A DNA stretch of 64,000 bases from Hyposmocoma kahamanoa (Eukaryota > Arthropoda > Insecta > Lepidoptera > Cosmopterigidae). This document shows positions 45,753 to 57,598 of the stretch, piece by piece. Position 1 is the stretch's first letter. Each line of letters opens with the position of its first letter. The DNA is taken from NCBI RefSeq assembly GCF_003589595.1, contig NW_020654422.1:4736027-4800026 (forward strand), given 5' to 3'. The position numbers were made by a program, and so were the translations under genes. The notes beneath the pieces were generated by a model. The model saw only the letters and a list, made by a program, of their open reading frames with translations. It was not told the DNA's origin and ran no database searches.

Positions 45753-46577
45753 AAAAAAACAATGTAACAAGTTATTAGCTCGAACATATTTTAGCTACAA
45801 TCTAATAACTTATACCATATCATTACTAGGAAAGAAAAATAGTGTTGTCGTGTAACAATTATAAGCGCAATGCAGCTGTTATTCATTTGCTGAATAAGTT
45901 ATGATGCCTGCGGTATACCTTTATTATTTATAACCTCCTTTGTAATGTCCAGTTTACTTATCTTTGTGGTTTTATTATGCGTTATAGTTGTACAGTGGAA
46001 CACCTGCGGGGTAAAAAAAATCATATGAAAATTTTAGGGAAAATTACAAATAACATGACGCCCTTTTTCCATCAGTGTAAGCAGAAATTACAGCCATTAT
46101 TGCTACGATATTTACTAATTAATTTATTTATTTATGCATTTTAGGAAAATTCACGGAAAAATAATATAATTATAGTATACTTAAATATGAGTAAACCAAT
46201 GCCATTTACGAATTTCCACTAACATGAAATGCTTAGCAAGTCAAAAAGAGATTATATGAAAGAACAAAGAACATAGTCACTGAATTAAAAAAATAAAATA
46301 AAAATTAAAAATACTAATATTAGACAATTAAACAAATAAACCAATGTATTCACACACATCTGTCGCCTCATCATCTTCTTTTCATTCGTCGGTTAAGGCT
46401 ATATTAATTTAGAACCGCTTCATCGCAACTATCGTATCAAAATCGTACCGTACTCAATATCCTCGTATTTAACTTATTAAAAGTAAGATTATCATACCAC
46501 ACAAATCTTCCTTACGGAAACAATTAAGACCATAGTCTACCATGCTAGGCCAACGCGTTTTGGGGAACTTCACGCGT
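45753..46577. other. Unassigned AT-rich stretch
   Basis: Nothing recognised. Confidence 0.4.
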
Positions 46578-48024
46578 CTTTTTTTATGATACCAAATAAT
46601 GGGACGAACAAATCGTTTTTCTGGTGCTATGCGATATACCAGACCATACCAGCTGCAGTACTACCCAGAACTTTAAATCGCAAAGATCTGAGGAGCACTG
46701 CCGCTGCGCTCGCCACCCTGAGACGTAACATACCAGTTGCAGTGCCACTCAGAACTTTAGACTACGGTGTGAGGGGCACTGCCACTACGCCCATCATCCT
46801 GTGAGGTTGACAAGTTCCATGTGCCTGCAATTTCACTAGCAGTCTTACCCGTCAAAACCAAGTAACCAAGTAACCTTACCTAGATTGCAAGCGACACTGT
46901 CTATAATTGTTACAGTGCCGCTGAGAGCTTCAAATCGCAAAGACCTGAGGGGTACTGCCACTGCGCTCGTCACCCTGAGACATAAGTTGAAAAGTTTCAT
47001 GTGCTTATATTGTCACCAGCACCCTTACCCTTCAAAACTGGGGGCCTACTATAACCTTTCCAAAAACAATCTTATTTCAATGTAAGCTTAAAGTAAGCTT
47101 ATTGTAATATTATTCATATTCGTACAATGACGAACCTGTCAACCAAGTAATGTATTATTGCAAAAGTTATTGAAAGGACGAATGATTTTTCAATATTGTC
47201 TGTTTCTTACTAAAAATAGGAAAGAGATAACGCTATCTGAACTATATAATGCCATCTCTTTCCGTCCATCTTTTTGATGTTCCGAATCGTCTTATCGTAG
47301 TATAATATTTAAGTACTTAATGTTATTTACATTCAGAGAATTTCGACTATTGAGAAAAGAAAAGTATGTAACAATAAAATCTATTAAAATTACATTGTTT
47401 TCAATAATTATTCCGCATTTTCATGAAGAAAAATAAATAAAACAAGCTGAGTCTTGAGTCACGTTGTGAGATCGGAACTATAGTCTAGTGTTAACTTTTA
47501 GTTGCGCCAAAGAGTTATAATTTTACGAAATAAACATCGCGTATTTTTATTTAACAAAAAATTATTAAATAGAAGCTATTAAATAAAAAATAAACAAAAT
47601 ATTGAAGAGATATATGTAAATAAATAATTGAACTTAACTTTTAATCATTACAAAACAATATGAAGACAATAAAACTGAAAATAATATTGTTTCCATTGCA
47701 TCCGTGTAACTATTTTAAGATTGCTAAATTTGACTTAAGAGCAATATTACTTTAATGTTAAAGTCGCGTCATAGTACGAACTGAGTGAATGAATAGTCAC
47801 AAAGCTGCCAATAAAACATCATAGTTTTAACATTACAATAAGCTTACTTTAAGCGCGTTATGGTACGAAAAGTCAATGAAAGGTTAAGTAATATTGTTTT
47901 AAGACAGTAATATTGTGGTAGGCCCCCTGGAACGCAGTAATAACCACATTACTGCTTGGTAACAGAAATAGGTACAGTGGCAATACGTCATTGGACGAAC
48001 TCTTTCACGAGGAGCTCTACTGCC
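46578..48024 (-). mobile_element. Repeat A compound copy split by a DNA element
   Basis: 46578-47039 holds the 3' and central parts with the CAGTTGCAGTGCCACTCAGA/CGCAAAGATCTGAGG blocks repeated up to three times. The 5' end resumes at 47928 (GGAACGCAGTAATAACCACA) and runs to CTCTACTGCCAGT at 48024. The break is exactly within the consensus AAAACTGGAACGC. Confidence 0.75.
47040..47927. mobile_element. Unclassified TIR DNA element inside repeat A
   Basis: It starts GGGGGCCTAC and ends GTAGGCCCCC. A subterminal inverted pair, CTTAAAGTAAGCTTATTGTA (47087-47111) and its complement (47829-47853), matches at 24 of 25 positions. The 888 bp body is AT-rich without a transposase. The host repeat A gives the empty site, implying a target duplication of only 1-2 bp. 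Confidence 0.7.
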
Positions 48025-48825
48025 AGTAAAACGTCTTCGAAAAGCTAAGCGAATCTTCTCCAGCGATTCGCAGGTTTTGTTCCAATGATTTCTATGGAAA
48101 TGAACTTTAATCGGATCACGTAGAGTATCATCGAGAAATCTTCTTACTTTCTTATGTACAAAAATTGTAACATACCTTAATTTCACAGATAATAATACAT
48201 ATCAAAACATACAAATTAACATTTTCAAAAACTAGAGACTAGATAAATAGATTCGTAAACAAAAACGGTAAAATAAAAAAAATTGGAACAAAAGGTTCGC
48301 TTTCTGTCTTCGTTAATTGTGTTATTTGAGATCCTAATTCTAATTTAGACTACAAATGGTTTTGAATTTCGCAGAACCAACGACAAGGTTGAATTTCGAC
48401 CTTCCTTTTGGTCCGAAATCAAACGCAATGATGCTTTTATTAATAAAAAAATTATTCGAGATTTGATTCGAGATGAATTTTCATTTCAATGCGACGACTC
48501 TCGTTTCTCGACACTTAAGCACTAACGAGATATGGAGAACTCCTGTCTTTGGTTCCCAGCTGGACCCATTATAGGACCTATGCAAATAGGTTACAATCTA
48601 GGCGTTTAGCATAATCTCTTCAATATTATTATGCCTCCAGAAGCACGCAATTCTATGTATTATGATTATTATCTGTAGTACCCATAACACAGGGAATTGT
48701 CCGCGTAATTGGCGCATTCCTTTGTCTTACTATTAACGACAAAGAGCGTTATATATTCCCATAGTCCTCAGATACTAAGTCTCTTACCCGTATATAGCTA
48801 TTTAATTCATTTTATATTATTATAA
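48025..48825. other. Unassigned stretch with a 58-codon open segment
   Basis: 48349-48525 on the plus strand is open from an acceptor-like TTCTAATTTAG to a TAA and reads like charged protein (NGFEFRRTNDKVEFRPSFWS). It has no ATG and no known family. Chance is possible. Confidence 0.25.
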
Positions 48826-49070
48826 TTGCTTTTGGAGATTACACCAACTCCATATTGTAGTAATTTCGGCAACATTGAAGACATTTATCACGTGTTGATG
48901 GAATGTGTTCAGGCTTACACTCTCAAAACGCAGTCGAGCAGTGTGGCCAGCATACTACAGACAGATATTTATTCTGTGAATGGCAGACTATGGAAACGGC
49001 ATATGTACAGTCAAACAACCAAAACGTCATGGAAAATAGGTTTTCCAGGACGTTGTATTACGTTTTAACA
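48826..49070 (+). pseudogene. Possible LINE ORF2 C-terminal fragment
   Basis: The frame contains PYCSNFGNIEDIYHVLMECV, which fits the C-x2-C...H-x4-C segment near the C-terminus of R1/Jockey-type ORF2 proteins, with the second Cys replaced. Sequence after about residue 30 is not recognisable. The similarity is short and the call tentative. Confidence 0.45.
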
Positions 49071-50027
49071 ATAAACTCACAGACAGTTTGCAACCCCGTA
49101 TTCTACGAAAAGATGTTAGAGCTCTGTATGTATTTTGCCGTCTGTATAACGGGGAGTCTGTGCTCAGAGAAACTTTTCGATCTGGTGCTACTGTCACGTT
49201 TCCACTATTGCGCAAGATTCGGTGATGTAATAGTATATTAGCCGTTCCTTCATCGAACGAAGCCAAGATACCGTACAAAGTATATTTAAGTTGTCTGAAT
49301 TTACGTTAGATATAGGTATAAATAAAGCAGTATATTGCTCCGCTAACAATATTACAATTTTGTTACCCGAAAAAAACCTTAAATTAAGATTTAAAATTTG
49401 TGATTTGGCATGTCGGGTACAGCCAATTTTATTTTCTTTTAAAGTGCGTAGTCTAAAGTCATAAGAGCTACTATAATCGGGACACAGTTGGATGCATCTC
49501 TGAATCTAGCTTGTACATTATGATTACAAACTTAAATGGAGATTAAAAAAATAAAAAACCTCCTACATTTCCACTATATAATTTAAAAAATAACAATCTC
49601 AATGATAGACGTGAAAGTGTAATTTAACTTTTTCCATGAAATCATTTAAAGGTACACAAAAACATTTCCATTACGCCGTTTTATGTTTTGTTAATATTAA
49701 GTACATTAGGTGCAAATTGAAAGATTTTTCCTTGAGCAATAATTTTCTGTCTGACTTCAAAAGATACTCGCAGGTCGCACGCATAGGATTAGTATATCAT
49801 GATCGCACGTGACATCATACCATTCACTCACACAAACACAACATACATTCATCATTTTTCTTTTTGTTATTGTTAAAACCGCTTAGCGATTAATCGTCGG
49901 TATTTAGAAAAACTTACTTTAGTTTATAAAATACTGTTAAGTTTAAGATTATGAATTAATAATGTAACAAGTTATCATAAATAAATAAAAATAAAAAAAA
50001 TGTGGTGGAATTAACACTTTCTAAAGA
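49071..50027. other. Unassigned stretch
   Basis: Frames at 48903-49241 and 49027-49278 on opposite strands have no features beyond the LINE-like start. Confidence 0.4.
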
Positions 50028-50076
50028 AGAGACCAGTGCACAGCAGCGGAATGTATATGGGTTGATGACGCTAATG
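50028..50076 (+). mobile_element. Degraded RTE/SINE 3' end
   Basis: CAGTGCACAGCAGCGGAATG followed by ATATGGGTTGATGACG is a decayed version of the CAGCAGTGG...TGATGATG terminus. It directly precedes a repeat A fragment. Confidence 0.5.
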
Positions 50077-50087
50077 AACATTCAACA

Positions 50088-50216
50088 TCCTTTGAAGGGT
50101 GTTGGTGAAACTACTCAGCTTTATATATCACGGTAACAGGCGCAGTGGCAGTGCGGTTCAGATCTCTGCGAGTTCAATCTTTGAGTGGCACTGCAACTGT
50201 TATGAACAGGCATCGA
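50088..50216 (+). mobile_element. Repeat A, central fragment
   Basis: CCTTTGAAGGGTGTTGGTGA to GGCACTGCAACTGTTATGAA. Confidence 0.68.
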
Positions 50217-50477
50217 GTATATAACCAGAAATAGAGACGAAATAAGGACCATATATTCCTGGCAACACATTAGCGATACAGCTCTTATAGATATCAACTT
50301 CCGTTTGCACTGAAATATAGACAGGCCAACTACTGACCTGTGTGTACGTCTCCGTATATTCCAAAAAATATTCTGTATTTATTGTAATAAAGATAATATC
50401 TCTAACAATGCCGTGTTGTTCTATTCGGTGGTGTGGAAAAATGGAATAGACGTACTGCTTGCAACTAGACCCACGTT

Positions 50478-50703
50478 TTTTTTTTATACAATATCATGTG
50501 ACGGGACGAACAAGTCGTGCGCCTGATGGTAAGCTACACGCTTGTCCATAACAGTTGCAGTGCCACTCAGAGCTTTAAATCGCAAAGATTTAAGGGGCAC
50601 TGCCGCTGCGCCCGTCACCCTGAGACGTAAGTTGACAAGTTCCATGTGCCTGTAATTTCACCAAAAAACAACTTGTTTGTTCCATCACTTGATATCACAA
50701 AAA
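50478..50703. mobile_element. Repeat A fragments tail to tail
   Basis: Reverse 50478-50665 (GTGACGGGACGAACAAGTCG to CTGTAATTTCACC) is followed at once by a forward 3' end (ACTTGTTTGTTCCATCACTT, then CACAAAAAG). Confidence 0.75.
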
Positions 50704-51494
50704 GTTCATTTTATATGTTTTAAATGACTTTTATTGACATCACGAAAGCTTATGCCAAGAGTAGCAATTACTTTTGATTAAATACATATTTTAAATACAA
50801 GGAACTGAAATAATATAAACCTTTTCTTTATCTCATGAATTCTCAAGAGGGAAATATACAAACCTATAACAGAATAAACAGAAAAAAAATACGACCCGAA
50901 ATACCCCAATTTCGAACAAAAATTTCACATAAACATAATTCGGTGAAACTTTTTCGATGGCTATTTGTTTATTTATTCATAACGGGTCCGATTTCGGCAC
51001 AGCTCGCAATCGGAACGAATAACTTTTTAATGAGTTCAAAATGATTTTTATAATTTTTACTATCAAATCGTTTTTCAAGTATTTGAAATATATTAAACGA
51101 AATAATTTAAATACTCCAATTATTTTGAAAATATGTAAAGAAACAAACGTTAAATTAAATGAAATTTGATTATTATAATCTTATTATAAAATGAAAATGT
51201 ACCTACTTAAAATTACAAATATAACTTCATTTTAAAGCTGATTATTTTTGTTAAAAGTAGATTATGCTTCATAAGAATAGCAACCCTTTTAGATAAACGT
51301 AAAATTTTTGATTTGTAAAATGAGATCGACATCACCAAAATGTCTATCTATTTTTACATTTCTACGTAGTTTGTGGGAAGCTGTAAATCTTATAAAAGAC
51401 AATACTGTTACTAATATAATTTTAGTTGCTCACTGCTCACGGATCTCCGATGGAGAGGGTTTGGGCATTATAAGACAAAAAGTGTAAGACACGT
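50704..51494. other. Unassigned AT-rich stretch
   Basis: A 69-codon frame (50835-51044) shows no features. Confidence 0.4.
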
Positions 51495-51783
51495 AGCAGT
51501 GGAGCTCCTTGTGAAAGAGTTCATCCAGGGTAGTACTGTCGCTTTACGTATTTCTGCCGCCAAACAGTAATGCCAGAATTCCTGTGTTCCAGTTTGGAAG
51601 AGTGCTGGTGAAATTACAGGCACATGGGGCTTGTCAACTTATGTCTCAGGGTGACCGGCGCAGTGGCAGTGCCCCTCAGGTCTTTGCGATTGAAAGCTTT
51701 GAGTAGTAATAAAACTTGTAGGCATGTAGTTTACCATCAGGTGCACGACTTGTTCGTCCCGTCACTTGATATTATATAAAAAA
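51495..51783 (+). mobile_element. Repeat A, full length
   Basis: GTAGCAGTGGAGCTCCTTGT to TCGTCCCGTCACTTGATATT and an A-run; well preserved. Confidence 0.88.
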
Positions 51784-52687
51784 AACTCCGTACACACGAA
51801 GCTGTTTATGTGTATGCACGCCCAGCGCGCGTCCTTACGAACGCACACATTCGCATATTCTCACGCTGCACTCGACTTGCGATAACGCGGGTTGTCTCAT
51901 GCGCCATTAATTATGGAAATGCAGCGTTTGCTCGGTGTTCAACAAATAATATCCAATAGTAGACATGTTTATTGTTGTGGTGTGTAAAGTTCACTCTGAA
52001 TTATTCAGCGTTTTATTTCTATTTCATAATAATACTCCCATCATCGAGATATCAATCCACGATGGTTGTATAAAAGTATACTATAATGTAACTGCTGCAT
52101 ATAACAAAGTTTAGTTAAATATAGCAAGAGAATGCTGTAATGAACACTATGGTTTTTTCAAATTGTAAATATTTGCAACCAGCAGGTACAACTAAAATAA
52201 TTATGCAATAACCCTACGCTCGTTCCGAACGAAGTATAGATATTGACGCGCTGTACACTGCGCTGCTGACTGCCTTAAGCCATATTCTGATACGCTAATG
52301 CGGGTCAGACATTTGACACGTTTTTCTTCGATATTTATGTTTCATCTATAGATTTCCTTCGTGACTAGAGAAAGGTTTCTCTACTAAATATTCATAAATG
52401 TAGATAACTTGTAAATTATAGTCATATATAAACACATTCCGCCCCAGGGATTCAAATCATCGGTACCACCGTACTTCACTTTATGATTAATCGTTATGAA
52501 AATATTATAACCTAGGAGAACAATTAACCAAGTAGCATTCCAATATTCAGGGTCTTTAAGAAATTAACTTCCAATCTTTTTATTCCTTCAATGAACTCAC
52601 ATAAATACGCTGAAATTGATAGTGGAATTCGTTTTTCGATATCTCGAGTAACGCCAGATATTAATGGTTAAAGTCAGCGTTGGGGGA
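51784..52687. other. Unassigned stretch
   Basis: A GC-richer patch at 51800-51910 (CGCCCAGCGCGCGTCC); no family recognised. Confidence 0.4.
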
Positions 52688-53490
52688 ATGCTCCGTCTCT
52701 TTTTAGCAAAACAATCATTAGTAGCTAGTCTGCCATTAAGCTCGTGATGTTACAAAAAAGTATTGCCATTTTACTGTGACTCCTGAAATGCTTGTAACAA
52801 CATACTCACACTTCGTCGTAAGGTACAGACCGCAGCCTTCCACTTGCTACAATCCTGACCTACGCATCAATGCTCTGATACACGATCGTTGTTAAGGGTA
52901 TTCTTGACCACCAGGTCAAGACTCACGTTTTCAATTTAGTCATCACGACTAAATTGAAAACGTCGTGACGTGATAAGTCCACTAAAGGAAAGCCTGGACG
53001 AAATAATTCAGATCGGGGTGCACCAAAAGAGCTTCCCAGCACGACGTAGGATTCCTTTCCTATAAGTTTGGCGCACCTTGGACAACAATCGGCGAGTACT
53101 TTACGCTTATTGGAAAAATCCTTTCATCACCATAGCAAGCATAGAGTACTTATTACTCTTTTTTTTATAATATCAAGTAACGGGACGAACAAGTCGTGCG
53201 CCGATGGTAAGCTACACGCCTCTCCATAACAGTTGCGGTGCCACTCAGAGCTTTAAATCTGAGGGGCACTGCCACTGCGCCCGTCAACCTGAGACATAAG
53301 TTGACAAATATCATGTGCCTGCAATTTCACCAGCACCCTTAACTTAGAATTGGAACACAGTAATGCTGACATTGTTACCTGGCGGCAGAAATAGGTAAGG
53401 TGGCAGTACTTCCCTGGATGTACTCTTTCACAAGGATCTCCACTGCTACTAACTCATAGTGTATGCTGTCGATTCGATAAGAAAAACATT
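52688..53490 (-). mobile_element. Repeat D carrying a repeat A insertion
   Basis: D sequence at 52688-53163 (inverse of 18298-18718) continues at 53454-53490 (ATAGTGTATGCTGTCGATTC, GATAAGAAAAA). Between them is repeat A (53164-53453). D copies at 15.7 and 19.9 kb lack the insertion. A 17 bp perfect stem with a 5-base loop, absent from the 18.5 kb copy, lies at 52925-52963. Confidence 0.72.
53164..53453 (-). mobile_element. Repeat A inside repeat D
   Basis: TCAAGTAACGGGACGAACAA to CACAAGGATCTCCACTGCTACT. GAGT-like sequence occurs on both sides. Confidence 0.85.
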
Positions 53491-53974
53491 TAAATCAGAA
53501 AAGGAATATCAAAAACTCACTGAACAGAGACGTTTGGCGTTTACTCCACCGACAAGAACCTAGCTTTGAAATAAGAGGGAAAAAAAAGAAATTCGTTAGT
53601 TGGCCCTTACGAACTTTCCTCCTTATAGTAGCTTTGTACGTATAGATAGATCTGTTTTTAACAAATCAAAACTTTAAGTACGTTTCCGTCTACACCCTTA
53701 TTCTCAAAACCAGACTGCTTAAACAGACGAATAAAGTTTCAGCCAATGTCATTTTAAATTTGTGTAACATATACATGCGAGTGGTAACTTATCTGATAGG
53801 TACAGCAATTTGACGAATTAATGTATCGTGCAGACAGCAATTGCCCTTTTTCAGTATCACGCGAACGCGATAGTGAATGGATTTGTAGCTGCATTTGCAA
53901 CGTGGAGGGATGATTTTAACTTTAAAACTTGCTTTCGCATAGTACAAGTGTTTCCGTAGGTAATGTTCTGATAT

Positions 53975-54623
53975 TAGGGGAACGTGGGGTATTGGGAGCC
54001 CGTGGGTAATGAGAGCGGTGTTAAACTGGACTTTCCCAATGCTCGTATTTGTGCAAACGGCATTCGTATGTCGTCGTTAACGTTCGACAAGGTTCGCCTC
54101 CCGCGGGGGCCCCCGCAGAATGCTGCGTTTAGTCGTAGGAGATGGTTGTGTGTTTTTCGCTCCGCGTTTATAACAGTGTCCACAATTCATCATCCCAGAT
54201 AAGCATTAAAATACCACCATATCTATCATATTTTAGGTATTATGCTTGAAATGAAAATAAAAATGTTTTTACTGTTTTATTTTTTTAAAATTCGATGTAA
54301 TGAGAATGAAATTCGGGTAATGAGAGCTATTTGGTTCTCCTTACCCCATTGCAATATCTACTGGATATTCCACATACCTTTAATATTTTCTTGTTTATTT
54401 TCATTTGTTTTTAACTAATATATTTTATTACTTTAATTTATATATTTCTTCAGACTAATTATAAATCCCATTTCACATACGGGACACTTACCGGCTCCCA
54501 TTTCCCGAACTGTGGGGTAATGGGAGCGAATGACATGTTTTAGTTTTTTCTTTTTAACTAAATATTATATTTCAGTTTTATATTTTTTCTTTTGTGAATT
54601 TTCCATTCCCCCACGCTCCGCTA
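53975..54623. mobile_element. TIR element with internal GGGTAATGxGAGC repeats
   Basis: The ends TAGGGGAACGTGGGG and CCCCACGCTCCGCTA are inverted repeats flanked by ATAT on both sides (53971-53974 and 54624-54627). Inside, the motif GGGTAATG(A/G)GAGC recurs several times on both strands. The 69-72 codon frames across the GC-rich part have no features. Confidence 0.62.
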
Positions 54624-54627
54624 ATAT

Positions 54628-55021
54628 TAAGAATATTATGTATGGGTTTATGTAAAAATGTTTTAGTGAATTTACGATTTGTAAATTTCAATAAAAAAAT
54701 TAACTTAATGTAATTTTTGTTGTTTCAGGTAAATGAAGTACAGCAATTCACCTCAATAATCAGTTAAGATGTAGGACAAATCCTTTTTAACAAAATTGCT
54801 TACAAGCTGGTTTGTTACGAATAAACTGTACTCTGATAATGAGGATCATACAGTGATCCAGTGATTAACAATGTCACGATGTCAGGAATTCGATTCCTGA
54901 GAACACAGTGCTATAGTTAGTGCCCCTAGAGTACTCTGGTACTACTTTGAAACCAACTAAACCAAGGGGTGCTGCGATGTGTAAGCAAGCGGCGTTACTT
55001 TGCGACGCCGTACTAAGGACT
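54628..55021. other. Unassigned stretch with a SINE-like B box
   Basis: GTCAGGAATTCGATTCCTGA at 54884-54903 resembles a T arm. The surrounding head is not recognisable. Confidence 0.35.
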
Positions 55022-55292
55022 ATTCACATTAGACCGTGCCGGGCGCGAGCCGAGACACGTACGAGGCTCGGATTGGAAATGCTGTGTACATTTTATATGA
55101 ATTGATTCACATTACAACGTGACGCGTCTGTGCCACGGACGAGGACGCCCGAGCTGGTTCCAAGCTCGTTCGAGCCTCGGATGCGGCCCGGCCCGCCTCG
55201 GCTCGTTGTACTGTCTAATTTAAGATCGTGCGGCACGTACGAGGCTCGAATGCCTCGGATACGGCTCGCGCCCGGCACGGTCTAATGTGAAT
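55022..55292. mobile_element. CpG-rich MITE with perfect 31 bp inverted ends
   Basis: 55022-55052 and 55262-55292 are exact inverted repeats beginning ATTCACATTAGACCGTGCCG. CGTACGAGGCTCG is repeated inside (about 55058 and 55236). The element is far more GC-rich than its surroundings and has many CpGs. No clear target duplication was found. Confidence 0.82.
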
Positions 55293-56311
55293 CATCATTT
55301 GCAATGACGCGACCCACCAGCAAAGCTTGTGTGGTATCACTCTAAGTGGCACAAACCACGAGTACAAACAAAATAACTATGTTCACAGACTACGATTATC
55401 TAAGCAACACAAAGTTAATCCCAACTAAACGCTTTCAATTAACAAATACGACTCTGTTAAATACACATATGACCAAACTATTCACTATCATGTCGCCCTA
55501 ATACCGCTAACCACAAAAGCTTTTAGAATATTCCACCAAAACTATTATTGCAACCAAAAGTTTGGCATAAACCTATTATTATAATGAAATCATTTTACAA
55601 ACATAATGGGTTTCAATGGGAATTATGGCATTATGAGAACATCCCCGGACTCCGGAACATTTTCGCGGAGTTGGAAACTTTCGCACTTTATTTGTATACA
55701 ATCGTCAAATGAGGTGTAATTGAGTAAGTCGGGTTGTTTGCGCCTTTTCGGGGTCTTTAATGTGATGGACTGCGTGTTTGATGCTTTGCTAGGTTTAAGG
55801 CCAATTAAGTATTTTTATGGGTACTTTTGGTTGTAAAAGCGGTAATGGCAGTAACGAGAGAACGGTTGCTTCTCAACAGGAATTAAGAAGTCGAAGGTTT
55901 GAAATTACTCATGACTTTAATTTCTTATTTACATACATCTGTGAATATAAAGGTATATAGTAGCAATACCGCTTGTTAACGGAGAAGGAAATTATTTTAA
56001 GGAAACCAGCATGTCGAACCAGATGGTTCACGACCTTTGGAAAACGTGTGTATATTTCAAACTTCATTAGGCAGCGAAGTGGATGTATTAAAATCTATTA
56101 TATTATGATAAGAAATCCGCGGGCAATAGGTTCCCGATTCTACGAACACCTACCCGCAGACCTGAAAAGTGTTACAAAGACGAAACGTTCTTGTGGTTAT
56201 ACACCCGATTGAAAAGTAATTTTGTTGGAATAATTTTAAATTGGAATTTTATTTTTATTTGACGTCTCTGTATTTTGAAAATATTTTGTGTTTATTTATA
56301 CGTTTTAATTT
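55293..56311. other. Unassigned stretch
   Basis: A 79-codon frame (55973-56212) shows no features. Confidence 0.4.
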
Positions 56312-56476
56312 TTTTAAGATACCAAGTAACGGGACGAACAAATCGCGCGCCTGCTGACTAGCGACACGTCTGTGCCACTCATAGCATTAAATCGCAAAGA
56401 TTTGAAGAGCGCTATCACGCGACCGTCACCCTGAGACATAAGTTGATAAGTCCCATGTGCCTGTAATTTCACCGAA
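56312..56476 (-). mobile_element. Repeat A, 5'-truncated
   Basis: CAAGTAACGGGACGAACAAA to CCATGTGCCTGTAATTTCACC. Confidence 0.75.
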
Positions 56477-56765
56477 TAAAGTGCATGTAACTTCGCAAAA
56501 TACATAGGTTATACTATACTTTATTTTACATTATTGTTGTTGTTAAGTGGCGATCATAAATTACCCCTCTACACCATATTTTAAATTGTAATATTAGGAC
56601 ACTGATAATATGAAATAAATGATTCTATTCTATTGTATAATTAATTGACGATGACTAGATTAAAACTGGCTCAGTATCACCACGTTTGTAATAGCCGGTA
56701 AGAACTATGTATTATAATTACCGCTTACTTAATTTAAAGAAACGCTGTTGGAGATAAAACACATT
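56477..56765. other. Unassigned AT-rich stretch
   Basis: Nothing recognised. Confidence 0.4.
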
Positions 56766-56983
56766 TAGTAGCAGTAGAGCTCCTTGTGAAAGAGTTCGTC
56801 CTGGGAAGTACTGCCAGCTTACTTATTTCTGCCGCCAAGCAGTAATGTCAGCATTACTGTTTTCCCGTTTTGAAGGGTAAGGGTGCTGGTGAAATGACAG
56901 ACACATGGCACTTGTCAACTTATGTCTCAGGGTGACGGATGCACGACTTGTTCGTCCCGTCACTTGATAGTATAAAAAAAATC
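56766..56983 (+). mobile_element. Repeat A with a clean internal deletion
   Basis: Both ends are intact (CAGTAGAGCTCCTTGTGAAA and TTCGTCCCGTCACTTGATAG plus A-run), but about 90 bases are missing between CAGGGTGACGG and ATGCACGACT. Confidence 0.8.
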
Positions 56984-57274
56984 ACAGCTTTTATTGGCTC
57001 CGCTCCAGTAGACAACATTTAACCAGTAAGAACTAAGTATAATAGTAATAAACGATCAAGACATGTTGATAAACGAATATTATGGAGTAGGCGGAAAATG
57101 TCATTCATTCAGAAATACGGGACGTAATCGGGACCGCCGACGTCGGGGCTGATCCTGAACGAAAAGGCGAGACGATCTTAACAATTTCAAAAGAATTGTA
57201 CAACGATAACAAAAAACAAATAAGAATGTAAAGAATCATGGCAATCCTTGCCGAGGACTGAAATACTAATTTAA

Positions 57275-57580
57275 AAAGTTTTCTGGTTTTCGTGGTTAAT
57301 ACACATTGAAAATTAAACTATTTTCTCAAAATGGCCCCTTACCGGTCCCATGGTTTTATTATTCTTTTTCGTTTATAGAATTATTTATAATTTTCTTTAC
57401 ATTAACAAATTTAGTAAAAAATCAATATAGTGATTAAATAACTGGTTGATAACTTTACTTACTTTACCATCTCAATCAACCGTGATCATGGGACCTGTAA
57501 GGGGCCTGAAATGTTGGTTGCTTTGAAAAAGTCAAGAAGATTCGATTTCGAGACATAGTAGTTTCATTTCCACTGGTATA
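57275..57580. mobile_element. Repeat F, both arms, with a wide centre
   Basis: The left arm (57275-57355: TTTTCGTGGTTAATACACAT, CCCCTTACCGGTCCCATGGT) and right arm (57475-57580: CATGGGACCTGTAAGGGGCC, TGAAATGTTGG) flank about 120 AT-rich bases. Confidence 0.58.
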
Positions 57581-57598
57581 TGCTGTCAACGCACTTTA

